Assembly (NCBI GenBank): GCA_035297265.1
Contig: DATGZH010000054.1
Location: forward strand, 1 to 32,969
Source of the DNA: DATGZH01 sp035297265
GTDB taxonomy: Bacteria > Actinomycetota > Acidimicrobiia > Acidimicrobiales > RAAP-2
Direction: 5' to 3'
Length of the DNA stretch: 32,969 nucleotides
Shown piece after piece: positions 31,668-32,969 of this stretch. Position 1 is the stretch's first letter; each line of letters begins with the position of its first letter. Position numbers and translations under genes: made by a program. The notes under the pieces are model-generated. The model was not told where the DNA came from, made no database searches, and saw only the letters and a list, made by a program, of their open reading frames with translations.

Positions 31668-32780
31668 ATGAGCCCCGACTACGCCCTCGGCGAGCTCGTC
31701 CCGGGCCGTCCGGTCGTGGTCTGCTGCGGCCCGGGTGGCGTCGGGAAGACGACGATCTCGGCCACCTTCGCCCTCCAGGCGGCCCGGGCGGGGCGCCGGG
31801 CCTGTGTCATCACGGTGGATCCCGCCCGACGCCTGGCCGACGCCCTCGGGGTCGAATCGCTGCCCAACACCCCGACCGAGGTGCCCGGCGACTGGCCGGG
31901 CCGGCTCGACGCGCTGATGCTCGACACGAAGGGCACCTTCGACGACCTCGTGCGCCAGTACGCCAAGTCGCCCGAGCAGGTCGAGTCCATCCGCAACAAC
32001 CGCATCTACCAGAACCTGGCGGGAGCCCTCTCGGGGACCCAGGAGTACATGGCCATGGAGAAGCTCTACGAGCTGACCGGGTCGGGCACCTACGACACCG
32101 TGGTCGTCGACACCCCACCCACGAGGAACGCCCTCGACCTGCTCGACGCGCCGCGACGCCTGACGAACTTCCTCGAGAACCGCTTCTTCCGGGCCCTGCT
32201 CCTTCCCACCCGCGCCTACCTCAAGGCAGTGAGCGTGGCGACCCGGGCACTCCTCCGCACGATCTCGAAGGTCGCGGGCACCGAGATCGTCGACGACGCG
32301 GTGACGTTCTTCCAGGCCTTCCAGGGCATGGAGGAGGGCTTCCGCAGCCGGGCGGCGGCCGTGCGGGCCCTCCTCGCCGACCCGTCGACGGCCTACGTCC
32401 TCGTCACCTCGCCCCGACCCGACTCGGTGGAGGAAGCCGAGTTCTTCGCCGACAAGCTCGTCGGGAGGGGCATCTCCCCCGCCGGCCTCGTGGTGAACCG
32501 GGTCCATCCCCGCTTCGGCACCGTGGGCGAGCTCCCGCCGGCCCCGGAGGGCAGCGAGCTCGGGGCCCTCGAGGACAACCTCCGCCAGCTCGACGGCATG
32601 GCCGCCCGCGAGGAGGCCACCTTCGCCCAGCTGGTCGCCCGGGTCGCGCCCGCCCCGGTCGGCCGGGTGCCCCTCCTCGGATCCGACGTCCACGACGTGG
32701 AGGGCCTCGGCCTCGTGGCCGACCAGCTCTTCGGCGAGGCGCCCGCGGGGCCGCCACCCGCTCAGGGTGGGGTCGGGTAA
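31668..32780 (+). CDS. ArsA/GET3-like ATPase, second of a pair
   Basis: 370 residues. Walker A is GPGGVGKTT at 21-29, followed by VITVDPARRLADALG (switch I type) and VVDTPPTRNALDLLDAPRRL (switch II type). A long helical segment at about 165-215 (FLENRFFRALLLPTRAYLKAVSVATRALLRTI) is amphipathic to hydrophobic and corresponds to the client-binding region of Get3-like proteins. It starts 24 bases after the first ATPase gene and surely shares its transcript. The two differ enough that they are old paralogues with separate roles in one complex. The client or substrate is unknown. The C-terminal end is Pro/Gly-rich. Confidence 0.9.
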   Translation: MSPDYALGELVPGRPVVVCCGPGGVGKTTISATFALQAARAGRRACVITVDPARRLADALGVESLPNTPTEVPGDWPGRLDALMLDTKGTFDDLVRQYAKSPEQVESIRNNRIYQNLAGALSGTQEYMAMEKLYELTGSGTYDTVVVDTPPTRNALDLLDAPRRLTNFLENRFFRALLLPTRAYLKAVSVATRALLRTISKVAGTEIVDDAVTFFQAFQGMEEGFRSRAAAVRALLADPSTAYVLVTSPRPDSVEEAEFFADKLVGRGISPAGLVVNRVHPRFGTVGELPPAPEGSELGALEDNLRQLDGMAAREEATFAQLVARVAPAPVGRVPLLGSDVHDVEGLGLVADQLFGEAPAGPPPAQGGVG

Positions 32781-32783
32781 CGT
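32778..32783 (+). promoter_or_regulatory. Leaderless -10 element (TAACGT) of the receiver gene
   Basis: TAACGT ends 7 bases before the ATG at 32791; its first three bases are the stop codon of the ATPase gene. There is no clear Shine-Dalgarno sequence apart from CGGCGAG. Confidence 0.45.
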
Positions 32784-32790
32784 CGGCGAG

Positions 32791-32969
32791 ATGGCGAGCG
32801 TGCTCGTGGCGAGCGACACCCCGAGCCTCCGCCGTAAGGTGGCCGCCACCCTGGAAGGCCCCGACCTCGAGGTCTTCGAGGTCGCCTCGGGGCCCGAGGT
32901 CGCCGACGCCGTCTGGGAGAAGGAGCCCGACCTCGTCATCGCCGACCTGCAGATGGGCAACATGGGCGC
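32791..32969 (+). CDS. Receiver-domain (response regulator) protein, N-terminal part
   Basis: 59 codons are visible before the window ends. It begins MASVLVASDTPSLRRKVAAT and continues to EKEPDLVIADLQMGNMG, the pattern of a CheY-like receiver with the phosphoacceptor Asp in IADLQM. The acidic pair after the first strand is reduced to a single Asp (ASDTPS). The output domain is outside the window, so the class of regulator cannot be stated. It starts 11 bases after the ATPase stop, in the same direction. Confidence 0.8.
   Translation, partial: MASVLVASDTPSLRRKVAATLEGPDLEVFEVASGPEVADAVWEKEPDLVIADLQMGNMG

Noticed and set aside
30657..32780. Arsenic resistance operon
   Set aside because: The ATPases are ArsA-like in fold only; arsenite-binding cysteines, arsB and arsR are absent and the context matches the mycobacterial whiB4 neighbourhood.

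Overview
This window comes from a high-GC (well above 70% in genes) Gram-positive actinobacterium. The gene set points to Acidimicrobiia or a neighbouring deep actinobacterial lineage: WhiB regulator, GlnR-like regulator, a pair of actinobacterial ArsA-like ATPases, a KimA-like permease beside two TrkA proteins, and topA-tmk-holB in a row. The lineage is an inference from gene content; no rRNA is present.

Layout. The left edge (1-484) is the end of an integrated element: the N-terminal half of a tyrosine-type integrase whose 5' end faces the 3' end of a tRNA-Thr(CGT). The chromosome proper follows: a sensor kinase/LuxR-type regulator pair (733-2507), a small hypothetical gene, a replication block on the minus strand (holB, tmk, topA; 2778-7508), and a K+-independent proton-pumping pyrophosphatase (7734-10073). 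Next is a potassium module: a KimA-like permease fused to an OB-fold domain, divergent from two TrkA/RCK proteins (10258-14253). Then come an HAD-IB phosphatase, a 25-residue membrane microprotein, a sigma-70 factor, an unrecognised helical protein and glutamine-dependent NAD synthetase (14325-18839).

The centre (18961-22711) is a nitrogen-control locus. Two divergent type I glutamine synthetases flank an array of GlnR-box-like sites, and an atypical GlnR-like regulator lies just downstream. Both synthetases have Phe where adenylylation-controlled enzymes have Tyr, so control is probably transcriptional or by feedback. From 22719 to 26457 is an Fe-S/redox block: RidA, an unusual compact 2Fe-2S/molybdopterin-oxidoreductase fusion, an ErpA-type carrier and, divergently, the Mrp/ApbC carrier.

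The right part (26454-32969) holds an MBL-fold hydrolase and a NUDIX hydrolase in one operon, a membrane-anchored thioredoxin-like DUF929 protein paired with a VKOR-type quinone-linked oxidoreductase (a likely extracytoplasmic disulfide system), a WhiB regulator divergent from two ArsA/GET3-like ATPases (as at mycobacterial whiB4), and the start of a receiver-domain protein.

A recurrent feature is a TANNNT hexamer ending 6-7 bases before the start codon, without a Shine-Dalgarno sequence. This suggests that many transcripts here are leaderless. All promoter calls are by eye.
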